Below are positions 47,237-57,013 of a DNA stretch of 63,256 bases, in pieces. Within the stretch, counting starts at the first letter, position 1. The number at the start of each line of letters is the position of its first letter. The position numbers and the translations under genes were made by a program. Under the pieces are notes generated by a model. It had not been told where the DNA came from. It saw nothing but the letters and a program-made list of their open reading frames with translations, and searched no databases. Source of the stretch: Rubrivivax sp. (lineage in GTDB: Bacteria > Pseudomonadota > Gammaproteobacteria > Burkholderiales > Burkholderiaceae_C); assembly GCA_030653385.1 (NCBI GenBank), contig JAURZM010000049.1, forward strand, positions 1 to 63,256, in the 5' to 3' direction.

Positions 47237-48321
47237 TGGAGGAACCTCCGCATCGCCAAGCCGCAGGCCGTCAGGTAGGACGGCGCCTCGCGGCGCACGC
47301 GGCTTTCGCGCACCGCCGAGCCGAGTTGCATCTGGTCGAAGGGGTTGACGACGCTGGAGGCAAAGCCGGTGAGGTCGGTGACGCGGTCCTTCAGCCCCGG
47401 CAGCGTGGCCGTGCCGCCGGCCAGCATCACGTAATGCACCTTGTGGTGCGGCGTGCTGGTGAAGAAGTACTGCAGCGCGCGGCCGATTTCCTGCGACAGA
47501 CTGTCGACGAAGGGCGCGAGGATGACGCTCTCGTAGTCCTCGGGCAGGTCGCCGCTGAGTTTCTTGATCTCGGCTTCCTCGAACGAGAAACCGTACTGGC
47601 GCGAGATGAGCTGCGTGAGCTGCGAACCGCCAAAGGCCTGGTCGCGGTCGTAGAGCATCTCGTCGTCGCGCAGCACCTTCAGGCTGGTGGTGTCGGCGCC
47701 GATCTCGAACAGCGCCACCAGCGCGTCGCGCCCTTCATTGGGCAGCGTCGCGACGACACGGCTCATCGCCATGCGCGAGGCATGTGACTCGATGTCGAGG
47801 ATGGCGGGCTTCAGGCCGGCGGCTTCAGCCAGGCCCTGGCGGTCCTGCACGCGGTCTCGGCGCGAGGCGGCGATCAGCACCTCGACGTCGCCGGCCGATG
47901 TGGGGCTGGGGCCGACGACGCAGAAGTCGAGGCTCACTTCGTCCAGAGAGAAGGGGATGTACTGGTTGGCCTCGGACTCGACCTGGATTTCCATCTCTTC
48001 TTCGCGCAGGCCCGCGGGCAGCATGATCTTCTTGGTGATGACGGCCGACTGGGGCATCGCCATCACGACCTGCTTGGTCTTGGTGCCGCTCTTGCTGACC
48101 ACGCGCTTGACGGCGGCGGCGACTTCGTCGAACTTCTCGATCTGGCCGTCGGTGATCCAGCCCTTCTCGAAAGGCTCGGAGGCAAAACGCTCCAGCACGT
48201 ATTCACCGGTGGCCGTCTGATCGAGTTCAACCAGCTTGACGCTGGACGAACTGATATCGAGGCCGATCATGGGCGGGTATTTCCGCCCCAGCAATGTGTC
48301 GAGAAAACCCAAGTCCCACAC
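47233..48321 (-). CDS. pilM: Type IV pilus assembly protein PilM (actin-like)
   Basis: The 362-residue actin-fold ATPase has the phosphate-loop pattern IGLDISSSSVKLVELD, then VESEANQYIPFSLDEV and a C-terminal LAGGTATLPGL. PilM on the cytoplasmic face recruits PilN. A GTG at 48321 gives the usual N-terminus before GLDISS; an internal ATG (codon 18) lies just before that motif. It heads the pilMNOPQ operon. Confidence 0.93.
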   Translation of the reverse strand: MWDLGFLDTLLGRKYPPMIGLDISSSSVKLVELDQTATGEYVLERFASEPFEKGWITDGQIEKFDEVAAAVKRVVSKSGTKTKQVVMAMPQSAVITKKIMLPAGLREEEMEIQVESEANQYIPFSLDEVSLDFCVVGPSPTSAGDVEVLIAASRRDRVQDRQGLAEAAGLKPAILDIESHASRMAMSRVVATLPNEGRDALVALFEIGADTTSLKVLRDDEMLYDRDQAFGGSQLTQLISRQYGFSFEEAEIKKLSGDLPEDYESVILAPFVDSLSQEIGRALQYFFTSTPHHKVHYVMLAGGTATLPGLKDRVTDLTGFASSVVNPFDQMQLGSAVRESRVRREAPSYLTACGLAMRRFLQ

Positions 48322-48391
48322 TCCCCAGCCCTGCGGCCTTCAATCGTCGAGAACCCGAAAAGAGCCCCAGGCTTGTTAAGAAGTTACTTCA

Positions 48392-48420
48392 ATGCTAGCA
48401 GTAAAGCCCTTGTATACCAA
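48392..48420 (-). promoter_or_regulatory. Candidate sigma-70 promoter of pilM
   Basis: On the minus strand TTGGTA (48420-48415) and TAGCAT (48397-48392) are 17 bp apart, about 70 bp before the pilM GTG. Each box matches the consensus at four of six positions, and the surrounding DNA is notably AT-rich for this genome. Confidence 0.45.
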
Positions 48421-48608
48421 AGAAAAAGCCGCCCGCCGACCCCACGTGTCGTTGCCATTGTCTGACGCCTCGCAGCCCAGTTGAAACAAGCCGCAAGGTG
48501 CCCCCGAGGCCTGAACGATGCCGCCCGGCCGGCGTGTGTGCAGAACTTCATGGCATACCGGCCCGGTTATCCGGCGCCAAGGGCTCAGAGGCCCCGGGTC
48601 GGGCTTCC

Positions 48609-48614
48609 TATAAT
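48609..48614 (+). promoter_or_regulatory. Perfect TATAAT -10 box upstream of mrcA
   Basis: TATAAT lies 26 bp before the mrcA ATG. No good -35 box is seen at the proper distance (CAGAGG occupies it), so the promoter is a partial match. Confidence 0.5.
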
Positions 48615-48640
48615 CTTTCGACCCGGATGACGGGTTCTTT

Positions 48641-51019
48641 ATGGCCCCGCCCGAGTCCACCCCAGACCCCTCCGAGACCCCCGAACGCCCCGAACGGCGT
48701 GCGGCGCTGCTGCATCCGGTGCTGCGCGGCCTGGCCTGGGTGGCGAGCCTGGCCCTCGCTGCGGTCCTGGGTTTGCTGCTGCTGGTGGGCGTGGCGCTGG
48801 CCGTGGCCTACCCCAACCTGCCCGAGATAGACAGTCTGGCCGACTACCGTCCCAAGCTTCCCTTGCGTGTTTTCTCCGCTGACGGCATTCAACTGGCCGA
48901 ATTTGGCGAGGAAAAGCGCAATTTCATGCCCATCGCGGAAGTGCCGCAGGTCATGAAGGACGCGGTGCTGGCCGCCGAGGACGCACGCTTTTACCAGCAT
49001 GGCGGCGTCGACTACAAAGGCGTTGCGCGCGCGGCACTGGAAAACCTGCGCGATGCGCGAAGCCAGGGCGCCAGCACGATCACGATGCAGGTGGCGCGCA
49101 ATTTTTACCTTTCGACCGAAAAGACCTTCACGCGCAAGATCTACGAGATCCTGCTGGCGCTGAAGATCGAGCGGCTGCTGCGCAAGGACCAGATCCTCGA
49201 GCTGTACATGAACCAGATCTTCCTGGGCCAGCGCGCCAGCGGTTTTGCCGCCGCGTCGGAGATCTATTTCGGCAAGCAACTCAAGGACGTGACGGTGGCC
49301 GAAGCCGCGATGCTGGCAGGCCTGCCCAAGGCGCCCTCGGCCTACAACCCGGTGTCGAACCCGAAGCGCGCGACGCAGCGGCAGCGCTACATCATCGACC
49401 GCATGTTCGAGACGGGCTTCATCACCGAAGCCCAGCACGAGGAGGCGCTGGCCCAGCAGTTGCGCTACCGAACCCAGAGCGAGGGCGCACCGCACGCCGA
49501 GTACGTGGCCGAGACGGCGCGGCAACTGGTGTTCGCGCAGTACGGTGACGACGCCTACACACGCGGCCTCAACGTCTACCTGACCGTGACCGCAGCCGAC
49601 CAGATGGTCGCCTACCGCGCGCTGCGCAAGGGCCTGATGGACTTCGAGTTGCGTCAGGTCTACCGTGGCCCCGAGGCCTACGTCGATCTGCCCGCCAACC
49701 CGGCGCTCATCGACGCCCGTGTGGCCGAGGCGCTTTCGGACTACCCCGACAACGGCGATCTGCGTGCCGCGGTGGTGCTGGAGGCCGATCCGCGCAAGGT
49801 CGTGGCCATGCTGCAGTCAGGCGACACGATCACCGTGACTGGAGAAGGCCTGCGGCCGGTGACCTCGGGGCTGTCGGCGAAGGCCGGCCCGAAGATACAG
49901 ATCCGCCGCGGCGCCGTGGTGCGCAGCTACCGCACGCCCGGCTATGCCAAGGGCGCCTGGGCGCTGACCCAGCGGCCCGAGGTCGAGGGCGCCTTCGTGG
50001 CGATAGACCCGCGCACCGGTGCCGTGCGTGCGCTGGTGGGCGGTTTCGATTTCAAGCGCGGCAAGTTCAACCATGTCACGCAGGCCTGGCGCCAACCTGG
50101 CTCGAGCTTCAAGCCCTTCATCTACTCGGCGGCACTGGAAAAGGGCTTCACGCCGGCCACGGTGGTGAACGATGCACCGTTGTTCTTCGATGCCGCGTCC
50201 ACCGGCAGCCAGCCCTGGGAGCCGAAGAACTACGACGGCAAGTTCGACGGACCGATGCCGCTGCAGACGGCGCTGGCCAAGTCCAAGAACATGGTCTCGA
50301 TCCGCGTGCTGCAGGGCACGGGCCTGGACTTTGCGCAGCAGTGGATACAGCAGTTCGGCTTCGAAGGCAGCAAACATCCGGCCTACCTGACGATGGCGCT
50401 GGGCGCCGGTTCGGTGACGCCGATGCAGATGGCCAGCGCGTACAGCGTGTTCGCCAACGGCGGCTTCGCGTTGCCGCCGCAGCTCATCCAGCGCATCGTC
50501 GACCAGAAGGGCAAGGTGGTGCTTGAAACCCGTGTGCCCGTTCTGGATGAGAGCCTGCGCACGCTGCCGGCGCGCAATGCCTTCGTGATGGGCACGCTGC
50601 TGCAGGAAGTGGCGCGTGTTGGCACTGCCGCGCGCGCGCAGGCCACGCTGAAGCGGCCCGACCTCTATGGCAAGACCGGCACCACCAACGACTCGATGGA
50701 CGCCTGGTTCGCCGGTTACCACCCGACCTTGACGGCGGTGGTGTGGATAGGCTACGACACGCCGCGCAAGCTGGGCGACCGCGAGACCGGCGGCGGCCTG
50801 GCGCTGCCGGTGTGGATCGAGTTCATGCAACATGCACTGCGCGGCGTGCCGGTGCAGCAGCCGGAGCCGCCCGAGGGTGTCGTGCAGGTAGGCCCCTACT
50901 GGGTCTTCGACGAGTACGCGCATGGCGGCGGCATCACCAGCGTCGGCCTCGGTGACAAGATTCCCGAGGCACCCACCACCGAAGAACGCGGCAGCATCCT
51001 CGATCTCTTCAGACGCTAG
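48641..51019 (+). CDS. mrcA: Penicillin-binding protein 1A (bifunctional peptidoglycan synthase)
   Basis: The 792-residue protein has a membrane anchor (about 35-57), a GT51 transglycosylase domain (EDARFYQHGGVDYKGVARA, GASTITMQVARN), and a transpeptidase domain with SSFK (in PGSSFKPFIYSAAL), SKN (AKSKNMVSIRV) and KTG (YGKTGTTND). It polymerises and cross-links peptidoglycan. PBP1A beside pilMNOPQ is common in proteobacteria. All catalytic motifs are intact. Confidence 0.96.
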   Translation: MAPPESTPDPSETPERPERRAALLHPVLRGLAWVASLALAAVLGLLLLVGVALAVAYPNLPEIDSLADYRPKLPLRVFSADGIQLAEFGEEKRNFMPIAEVPQVMKDAVLAAEDARFYQHGGVDYKGVARAALENLRDARSQGASTITMQVARNFYLSTEKTFTRKIYEILLALKIERLLRKDQILELYMNQIFLGQRASGFAAASEIYFGKQLKDVTVAEAAMLAGLPKAPSAYNPVSNPKRATQRQRYIIDRMFETGFITEAQHEEALAQQLRYRTQSEGAPHAEYVAETARQLVFAQYGDDAYTRGLNVYLTVTAADQMVAYRALRKGLMDFELRQVYRGPEAYVDLPANPALIDARVAEALSDYPDNGDLRAAVVLEADPRKVVAMLQSGDTITVTGEGLRPVTSGLSAKAGPKIQIRRGAVVRSYRTPGYAKGAWALTQRPEVEGAFVAIDPRTGAVRALVGGFDFKRGKFNHVTQAWRQPGSSFKPFIYSAALEKGFTPATVVNDAPLFFDAASTGSQPWEPKNYDGKFDGPMPLQTALAKSKNMVSIRVLQGTGLDFAQQWIQQFGFEGSKHPAYLTMALGAGSVTPMQMASAYSVFANGGFALPPQLIQRIVDQKGKVVLETRVPVLDESLRTLPARNAFVMGTLLQEVARVGTAARAQATLKRPDLYGKTGTTNDSMDAWFAGYHPTLTAVVWIGYDTPRKLGDRETGGGLALPVWIEFMQHALRGVPVQQPEPPEGVVQVGPYWVFDEYAHGGGITSVGLGDKIPEAPTTEERGSILDLFRR

Positions 51020-51370
51020 TCAGAACTGAAGCGGCTTGTCGCCTTGCTGGCTGGCATGCTGCGACAGCGCGGCGATGAATTCGCTGCCGTCGCGCGTGTC
51101 GCACCACTGCCCGTCGACCCACCGGTAATGGAAGCCGCCGTTGCGCGCCGCCATCCACAGCTCGTGCAGCGGAGGCTGGGTGTTGATGACGATCTTGCTG
51201 CCGTTCGGAAACGACAGTTCCAACAGCCCGCCGGTGCGATGGGTGTCGATGTCGATGACGTCGTCCTGCAACCAGCGGTCGGCCGTCGCCTCGATGCGCG
51301 CCAGCAGCGCCGCGGTTTCGCGCTGGTAGTCGGCGTCGCTCAGCGCCGGGTGGGCGGGGGCCGTGCTCAT
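51020..51370 (-). CDS. cyaY: Frataxin-like iron-sulfur assembly protein CyaY
   Basis: The 116-residue protein shows the CyaY fold pattern: an acidic first helix, then GGLLELSFPNGSKIVINTQPPLHELWMAARNGGFHYRW and a C-terminal helix (SEFIAALSQHASQQ). CyaY binds iron and tunes Fe-S cluster assembly on IscU. It is convergent with mrcA at its end and starts 12 bp from the divergent lptM gene. Confidence 0.93.
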   Translation of the reverse strand: MSTAPAHPALSDADYQRETAALLARIEATADRWLQDDVIDIDTHRTGGLLELSFPNGSKIVINTQPPLHELWMAARNGGFHYRWVDGQWCDTRDGSEFIAALSQHASQQGDKPLQF

Positions 51371-51382
51371 AGAATCCTTCGC

Positions 51383-51544
51383 ATGCAGAGTCGTATTCGA
51401 TCGAGTTTAGCGGCGCGTGTGCTCACCCCCTTGCTGGCGTGGGCGTGCCTGGTGCTCACGGCGTCTGCGCTGGCGGGCTGCGGGCAGAAGGGCCCCTTGA
51501 GCCTGCCAACGGCCGGCAGCGCTGCGTCGGCGCCGGTGCGATGA
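51383..51544 (+). CDS. lptM: LPS translocon maturation lipoprotein LptM (YifL)
   Basis: The 53-residue product has a signal sequence ending ALAGCGQKGPLSLP, the CGQKGPL pattern typical of LptM. This small lipoprotein helps oxidise and mature LptD in the outer membrane. Its stop codon overlaps the lysA ATG (ATGA). The lptM-lysA pairing beside cyaY is conserved across proteobacteria. Confidence 0.9.
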   Translation: MQSRIRSSLAARVLTPLLAWACLVLTASALAGCGQKGPLSLPTAGSAASAPVR

Positions 51545-52821
51545 CCCTGCCCGGAGCGCCCTACCTCGCGCGCGAGGTCGGCGAGTTGCGGCTCGAAGGC
51601 CACGCGCTGGCCGAACTGGCGGCACGTTTCGGTACACCGCTGTACGTGTACTCACGCGCGGCGATGCGCGATGCCTTCCAGGCCTACGAACGTGCGCTGC
51701 AGGGCCGCCGCCACCTCGTCTGTTACGCGATGAAGGCCAATTCCAGCCTGGCCGTGCTGCAGACCTTCGCCCAGGCCGGCGCAGGCTTCGACATCGTCTC
51801 GGGTGGTGAACTGGCGCGTGTGCTGGCCGCCGGCGGCGACGCCAGCCGCGTCGTCTTCTCGGGCGTCGGCAAGACACGCGCCGAGATGCGGCAGGCACTG
51901 CAGGCCGGCGTGCGCTGCTTCAATGTCGAAAGCGTTGCCGAGCTCGACACGCTGAATGTCGAAGCGCTGGCCCTCGGGTGCCGCGCGCCGGTGAGCCTGC
52001 GCGTGAACCCCGACGTCGACGCCGGCACGCACCCCTACATCTCCACCGGACTGAAGGGCAACAAGTTCGGCATCGCTCATGGCCAGACGCTGGCCGCCTA
52101 CCGGCATGCCGCGGCGCTGACCGGCCTGCAGGTGCTGGGCATCGACTGCCACATCGGCTCGCAGATCACGCAGCTGGCGCCCTACCTCGACGCGCTCGAC
52201 CGGCTGCTCGACCTCGTCGAAGAGGTCGAGGCCGCGGGCATAACGATCCACCATGTCGATGTCGGCGGCGGGCTGGGCATCACCTACACCGACGAGACGC
52301 CGCCGCCGGCTTCCGAGATGGTTCGAGCCCTGCTGGCCCGGCTGGACGCGCGTGGCCACGGACACCGCGAATTGCTGTTCGAGCCCGGGCGCTCGCTGGT
52401 GGGCAATGCCGGCGTGCTGGTGACCGAGGTGCTGGTGCTCAAGCCCGGGCAGGTCGACGACGGCGGCAGGAACTTCTGCATCGTCGACGCGGCGATGAAC
52501 GACCTCTTGCGCCCGGCGCTCTACGAGGCATGGATGCGCATCGAGCCCTGTGTGCAGCGCAGCGGCGTCGCGCCGCACACCTGGGACGTCGTCGGCCCGG
52601 TCTGCGAGTCCGGCGACTGGCTGGGCCGCGACCGGCGTCTGGCCGTCGAGTGCGGCGACAAGCTGGCGGTGCTGTCGGCCGGCGCCTACGGCATGGCCAT
52701 GGCCAGCAACTACAACACGCGGCCGCGTGCCGCCGAGGTGATGGTCGACGGTCCGCGTGTGCACCTCATCCGCGAACGTGAGGACGTGCGCGCGCTGTTC
52801 GCCGGCGAGCGGCTGCTGTAG
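51541..52821 (+). CDS. lysA: Diaminopimelate decarboxylase
   Basis: The 426-residue enzyme has the PLP-Lys motif YAMKANSSLAVL, HIGSQI, the phosphate-binding GGGLGITY, and a catalytic region GPVCESGDWLGRDR. It converts meso-diaminopimelate to lysine. The ATG overlaps the lptM stop codon. A GC-rich hairpin (52870-52894) follows. Confidence 0.97.
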   Translation: MTLPGAPYLAREVGELRLEGHALAELAARFGTPLYVYSRAAMRDAFQAYERALQGRRHLVCYAMKANSSLAVLQTFAQAGAGFDIVSGGELARVLAAGGDASRVVFSGVGKTRAEMRQALQAGVRCFNVESVAELDTLNVEALALGCRAPVSLRVNPDVDAGTHPYISTGLKGNKFGIAHGQTLAAYRHAAALTGLQVLGIDCHIGSQITQLAPYLDALDRLLDLVEEVEAAGITIHHVDVGGGLGITYTDETPPPASEMVRALLARLDARGHGHRELLFEPGRSLVGNAGVLVTEVLVLKPGQVDDGGRNFCIVDAAMNDLLRPALYEAWMRIEPCVQRSGVAPHTWDVVGPVCESGDWLGRDRRLAVECGDKLAVLSAGAYGMAMASNYNTRPRAAEVMVDGPRVHLIREREDVRALFAGERLL

Positions 52822-52869
52822 CCGCCAGCGTCAGGCCCGCACTCACACCGCGGCGGAGCCTGGAATTGA

Positions 52870-52894
52870 CATCGGGCCCCGATGGGGCCCGATG
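52870..52894. terminator. Hairpin between convergent lysA and porin genes
   Basis: An 11-bp perfect stem (CATCGGGCCCC and GGGGCCCGATG) encloses a 3-nt loop. It lacks a T-run, so it may work as a weak or factor-assisted bidirectional terminator. Confidence 0.65.
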
Positions 52895-52918
52895 CAGAAG
52901 GGCGCCGAGCGTCGCCGA

Positions 52919-54151
52919 TCAGAAGCGGTGACGCACGCCCAGCGCCAGGCTCGTGGAGTCATCGCCGGCCTTGGCCGTCACGCCGCCCAGGTAGCCTGCA
53001 CCACCGGGTGCCGCCTGACCCAGGCCGCTGTTGACGAAGCGCGTGGCCACGGCGTTGATGTCGGTGCGCTTGGACAGCGCGTAGCTGTAGGCGACGCCGT
53101 AGGACACGGTGTCGGCGTTGGCGGCGCGTTTGTCGTCGAGCTTGCTGTAGGCGACGTAGACGGTGTTGACGCCCGACACCAGCTTGTAGCCGATGTGCAT
53201 CAGCCGTGCGTCCTGCTTGAAGCCGTTCACGTAGGCGCCCTGGACCAGCGCCGCGGTGGCTGCGCCGACGCTCGGCGTCACCGTGGCCGCGATCGTGGAC
53301 AGACCCGTGGGGTTGTCGTCCTTGACCTGGCCGAACAGGGCCGACACCGAGCCGGGGCCCAGGGCCACGGTCGCGCCGAGCACGGTGCTGGTGAGCGACT
53401 TCGCGCCCCGCTCGTTTTCGCGCGTGTTGTAGCCCAGGCCGACAGAGAAGGCCGGCGTCTTGTAGATCGCGTTGGCACCCAGCAGCTTGCCCGTGCTGGT
53501 CGAGCCTTCTGCCGCTGCAGCCATCAGCGCGGCCGAGAAGCCGCCGAGCTGGATGCGGTAGGCCAGCGAGTTGCTGACGCGGATGTCGACCGACGACGGC
53601 AGCGAACCGACCTGGCCGGCGGCCAGGCTGGACTGCGTCTGCAGCGTGTCGAAGGTGGCGCTGACCTCGTAGGCGGGGGTGTACTGGCGGCCGGCGAGGA
53701 TGGCGCCGACGGGCGTCACCAGCCCGACGTAGATCTGGCGGTCCCAGAACGCGCCGGCCAGGTTGACACCGACGGTGTTGCCGATGCTGCCCGAGACGGC
53801 GTTGACCACGGGCTGCAGCGCGTTGGGCAGGCCGAGCAGGGCAGCCTGCGACACACGGTCGGGCAGCTGCGAGCCCGATTGCGGCCGGTTGGTGCTGAGC
53901 CCGGTGTCGGCCTCGATACGGGCTTCGGCCGTGAACAGCGCGCGCCAGCCGCCACCCAGGTCTTCCGTGCCGCGGAACCCGAGCCGGGTGCCGTCCATGA
54001 TGCCGCTGACGAGCTGCTTCACCGAACCGCCCTTCATGCCCGAGACCTGGGCCACGCCGACATCGAGGATGCCGTAGGCGGTGACGCTGGTCTGCGCGCT
54101 GCAGGCCAGGGCGGCGCTGGCGAGGGCCGTGAAAACAAAGGTCTTCTTCAT
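52919..54151 (-). CDS. OmpC-like porin 1
   Basis: The 410-residue protein has a signal peptide (ALACSA-QTSV), then the burkholderial trimeric porin pattern SVTAYGILDVGVAQV, GTRLGFRGTEDLGGGWRALFTAEARIEADTG, and a C-terminal strand ending GVRHRF. It would form an outer-membrane diffusion pore. Specificity cannot be read from sequence. Confidence 0.92.
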   Translation of the reverse strand: MKKTFVFTALASAALACSAQTSVTAYGILDVGVAQVSGMKGGSVKQLVSGIMDGTRLGFRGTEDLGGGWRALFTAEARIEADTGLSTNRPQSGSQLPDRVSQAALLGLPNALQPVVNAVSGSIGNTVGVNLAGAFWDRQIYVGLVTPVGAILAGRQYTPAYEVSATFDTLQTQSSLAAGQVGSLPSSVDIRVSNSLAYRIQLGGFSAALMAAAAEGSTSTGKLLGANAIYKTPAFSVGLGYNTRENERGAKSLTSTVLGATVALGPGSVSALFGQVKDDNPTGLSTIAATVTPSVGAATAALVQGAYVNGFKQDARLMHIGYKLVSGVNTVYVAYSKLDDKRAANADTVSYGVAYSYALSKRTDINAVATRFVNSGLGQAAPGGAGYLGGVTAKAGDDSTSLALGVRHRF

Positions 54152-54294
54152 GATGGGTATCCGTCTCCGTTACGCCTGCGGCGCCATACCGATATTTTGG
54201 TGCTGTGACGCGCGACAGTGGTGCGCTTGTTGCGCCGGGTCCACACGCGGTATCCCTGGGCTGCGTCACCTGGGCGACACAGGATGGCACCGCT

Positions 54295-54993
54295 TCAGTG
54301 CAGTTCGACGGGTCCGTACCAGGAAGCTGCCCGCGAGCGTGTGTTGTCGCTGTCGGTCATCACCGCGACCGAGCCCAGGGCGCCCGGCTCTTCGCCGAAG
54401 GCGAGGCGGAAGTCGGCGACGAGATTGCGCCTGTGCAGGCGCCAGCGGCGCAACTCACCCGGGCCGGAATCAACGACGATCTTGCGGATGCGGTCGCTGC
54501 GCGGGTTGACGATGACGCTGCCGACAGGCGCCTGGGCGTCCCAGACGTACATCAGCGTGGCGTAGGGTGGCTTCTCGCCCGTCAGTGCTTCGGCCAGTTC
54601 GAACAGCGCACGCGTGCGCATGGACAAGCTGGTGATGTCGCCGTCGAAGGCGAACATCACGCGTGCAGGGGCATCTTCGCGGGCCGCGTCGGCAACGTTT
54701 CCGCCGGCAACCAGGTCCTGGACCCACCACGAAAAGCTCACGTCGCCGAAGTCACCCGGTGCACGCGGCAGGGGCTGCCGGTACATGCTGGCCGAGTCCT
54801 CGGAAACGGCGGCGAGCGCGGTGCGGCCGTCCTTGTGCGCCCAACTGTAGTGCGTGGCCTGCTTGCCGGGCAGGGGCACCGCATGCCAACCGGCACCGTG
54901 TGCCGTCGAACCGACCTCGGCCAGTGGCGGCGTGGCTGCACATGCTGCCAGCAGCAGGGCGGTGGGCAGTGCGCATCGAAGACGGTAACTCAT
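54295..54993 (-). CDS. DUF3047 lipoprotein
   Basis: The 232-residue protein has a lipobox (LLLAAC) and a DUF3047-like domain, with VSFSWWVQDLVAGGNVADAAREDAPARVMFAFDGD and YATLMYVWDAQAPVGSVIVNPRSDRIRKIVVDSG visible. Members of this family are exported and have unknown function. It lies between the two porin genes on the same strand, separated from each by about 120-145 bp. Confidence 0.8.
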   Translation of the reverse strand: MSYRLRCALPTALLLAACAATPPLAEVGSTAHGAGWHAVPLPGKQATHYSWAHKDGRTALAAVSEDSASMYRQPLPRAPGDFGDVSFSWWVQDLVAGGNVADAAREDAPARVMFAFDGDITSLSMRTRALFELAEALTGEKPPYATLMYVWDAQAPVGSVIVNPRSDRIRKIVVDSGPGELRRWRLHRRNLVADFRLAFGEEPGALGSVAVMTDSDNTRSRAASWYGPVELH

Positions 54994-55040
54994 GGGCTTG
55001 GGGGCCGGCGCGTGGTGCCGCGAGCAAAAGCGCGCATCAC

Positions 55041-55071
55041 AAAAAAAGTTGGCCGCCCGAAGGCGGCCAAC
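55041..55071 (-). terminator. Rho-independent terminator of porin 2
   Basis: On the minus strand a 10-bp stem (GTTGGCCGCC with GGCGGCCAAC) closes a TTCG tetraloop and is followed by seven T. This is a textbook intrinsic terminator 40 bp past the porin stop codon. Confidence 0.93.
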
Positions 55072-55110
55072 TGCAGTGGTGCAAGGCGCCTGCTGCCAGG
55101 CGCTGCCCGA

Positions 55111-56145
55111 TCAGAACGAGTGCGTGATGCCGAACTCGTAGCCTGTCGAGCTTTCGCCACGACGCATGCCAGCCGGGCCGGCCGAGCCAGCGGTGTAGAG
55201 ACCGCCAGCGGTCGCGTTACCGTCGTTGTTGACCTTGCCGTAGCTGGTGTACAGCGCCGTGCGCTTGGACATGTTGTAGACGTAGCCCACGCCGAACATC
55301 GTCGCGTCGTAGTTGGCGCTGCTGCTGTCGGCCTTCGTGTACTGCGCCTTGAACACACCCTTGCCCATCGGCACGGTCATGCCAACGGTAATCAGGTCGA
55401 TGTCGTTGTTGACGTTGCCGGCCCCGGCGACGCCATTGTTGTAGTCGCTGGTCTCGTAGCCAGCAACCAGGCGGGCGAAGCCCATGTTGTAGCCAGCGGT
55501 GATGCTCTTGGTCTCGATTTCGCCAGCGCCACGCTCGGTCTTGCCAATGGCACCACCGATGCTCACCGGGCCGGCAGCGTAGCCGAGGCGACCACCGACG
55601 TACTTGTCGCCAGTCCCTTCACCGGCGCCGACGTTGATCTGACCGAACAGACCACCCATGGCGGGCAGGAAGTACATGATCTGGTTGTTGGTGCGCACGG
55701 CCGTGGCCATGCCACCCTGGCCCAGGAAGCCGGCACGCAGGTTGGCTGTGGTGGCCACGCCGACGTAACCCCAAACGTCGGCCGCACCCCAGTTGGTGTA
55801 GGTCGGCGTGAAGTCACGGCCCAGGCGCAGTTCACCGAAGTTGCCGATCAGGCTGACGGTGGCACGGCGCTGGAAGTTGTAGCCGGTGCCGCCGGTGTCG
55901 GTGTCGACCTGACCTTCGAGCCAGAAGCCGGCCTTGAGGCCGCCGCCGAGGTCTTCGATGCCGCGGAAGCCGAGGCGGCTGGTGGCGCCGCCACCGCTGA
56001 CCAGCGACTTGATGGAACCGGCGCTGCCGTTCTTCGTGTTGCGGGCAGCCGCATCAACGATACCGAACAGGGTGACCGACGACTGAGCCGAAGCCACGCC
56101 GGCAAACGCGGTCAGCGCGGCCAGGGCGAGCAGGGATTTTTTCAT
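55111..56145 (-). CDS. OmpC-like porin 2
   Basis: The 344-residue protein has a signal peptide (GVASA-QSSV), the pattern SVTLFGIVDAAARNTKN, TSRLGFRGIEDLGGGLKAGFWLEGQVDTDTGG, RLGRDFTPTYTNWG, and a C-terminus ending GITHSF. AGGAG precedes the ATG by 8 nt. Clean signals (strong ribosome-binding site, intrinsic terminator) suggest this is the more highly expressed of the two porins. Confidence 0.94.
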   Translation of the reverse strand: MKKSLLALAALTAFAGVASAQSSVTLFGIVDAAARNTKNGSAGSIKSLVSGGGATSRLGFRGIEDLGGGLKAGFWLEGQVDTDTGGTGYNFQRRATVSLIGNFGELRLGRDFTPTYTNWGAADVWGYVGVATTANLRAGFLGQGGMATAVRTNNQIMYFLPAMGGLFGQINVGAGEGTGDKYVGGRLGYAAGPVSIGGAIGKTERGAGEIETKSITAGYNMGFARLVAGYETSDYNNGVAGAGNVNNDIDLITVGMTVPMGKGVFKAQYTKADSSSANYDATMFGVGYVYNMSKRTALYTSYGKVNNDGNATAGGLYTAGSAGPAGMRRGESSTGYEFGITHSF

Positions 56146-56361
56146 TGCAGCTATCTCCTAAGTTGAACGAGAGGCCCCGATCAAGGTGCTCACCCGGCAA
56201 GGGGCGGATCAGGCCAACCTCCTACGCGGGGGTTAGAGGGTATTGCACCAGACGGCTCGACCCCTTGCCAACGTTTAGAGCCGAAAAGGCCTCTGCCCGT
56301 TGTGTGGCAACAACGTTGGCTGCGCCGTCACACGCTGGCCGCTCCGCTATGCTGAACAACC

Positions 56362-56988
56362 ATGGAAACCACCGACCGCCTGCTCTCTAGCCTCGATCAC
56401 GCCCTGCGTACCCTCTCGGGCGCCGTGCATGCCGCAAGGCCGCTGCCGCCCGCCGTTGCCGAAGACGATGGCCTCGACGACGAGGCGCGCCGCCTGTCCG
56501 GCGCGCTGATGCGGGTGAACCACGTCGGCGAGGTCTGCGCCCAGGCCCTCTACCAGGCCCAGGCGCTGACGGCCCGCACGCAGGAACTGCGCCAGCAGAT
56601 GGACCGCGCCGCGCGCGAGGAGACCGACCACCTCGCGTGGACGCAGCAGCGCCTGAACGAACTCGGCGACCGGCCGAGCTTTCTCAACCCGCTGTGGTAC
56701 GCCGGTGCCTTCGGCATCGGGCTGCTCGCCGGGCGCCTGGGCGACAGCACCAGCCTGGGCTTCGTCGTCGAGACCGAGCGCCAGGTCGAGCAGCACCTGG
56801 CCGGCCACCTCGACCGCCTGCCGCTGGAAGACGAACGTTCCCGCGCCATCGTGCAGCGCATGAAGGAGGACGAGGCGCGCCACGCCGACGACGCCGTCGC
56901 CGCCGGCGCCGCCACGCTGCCGGCGCCGGTGCGCTGGCTGATGCGCGGCGCGGCGCGCGTGATGACGACCACAGCGCACCGCATCTGA
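56362..56988 (+). CDS. coq7: 2-Polyprenyl-3-methyl-6-methoxy-1,4-benzoquinol hydroxylase (Coq7)
   Basis: The 208-residue di-iron protein shows the ligand motifs of Coq7: [40 protein letters not shown] and EARHADDAV. It hydroxylates a late ubiquinone intermediate, the route used in many betaproteobacteria. It ends 25 bp from the convergent OsmC gene. Confidence 0.94.
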   Translation: METTDRLLSSLDHALRTLSGAVHAARPLPPAVAEDDGLDDEARRLSGALMRVNHVGEVCAQALYQAQALTARTQELRQQMDRAAREETDHLAWTQQRLNELGDRPSFLNPLWYAGAFGIGLLAGRLGDSTSLGFVVETERQVEQHLAGHLDRLPLEDERSRAIVQRMKEDEARHADDAVAAGAATLPAPVRWLMRGAARVMTTTAHRI

Positions 56989-57013
56989 AGCAGAGCGCCG
57001 GCCTGCCCGCGCG

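Larger units (their letters stand above)
48322..48640. other. Divergent intergenic region between pilM and mrcA
   Basis: The 319-bp region holds no convincing gene. It contains the AT-rich pilM promoter candidate at 48392-48420 and a TATAAT box before mrcA at 48609. The middle part (about 48421-48580) is unremarkable. Confidence 0.6.
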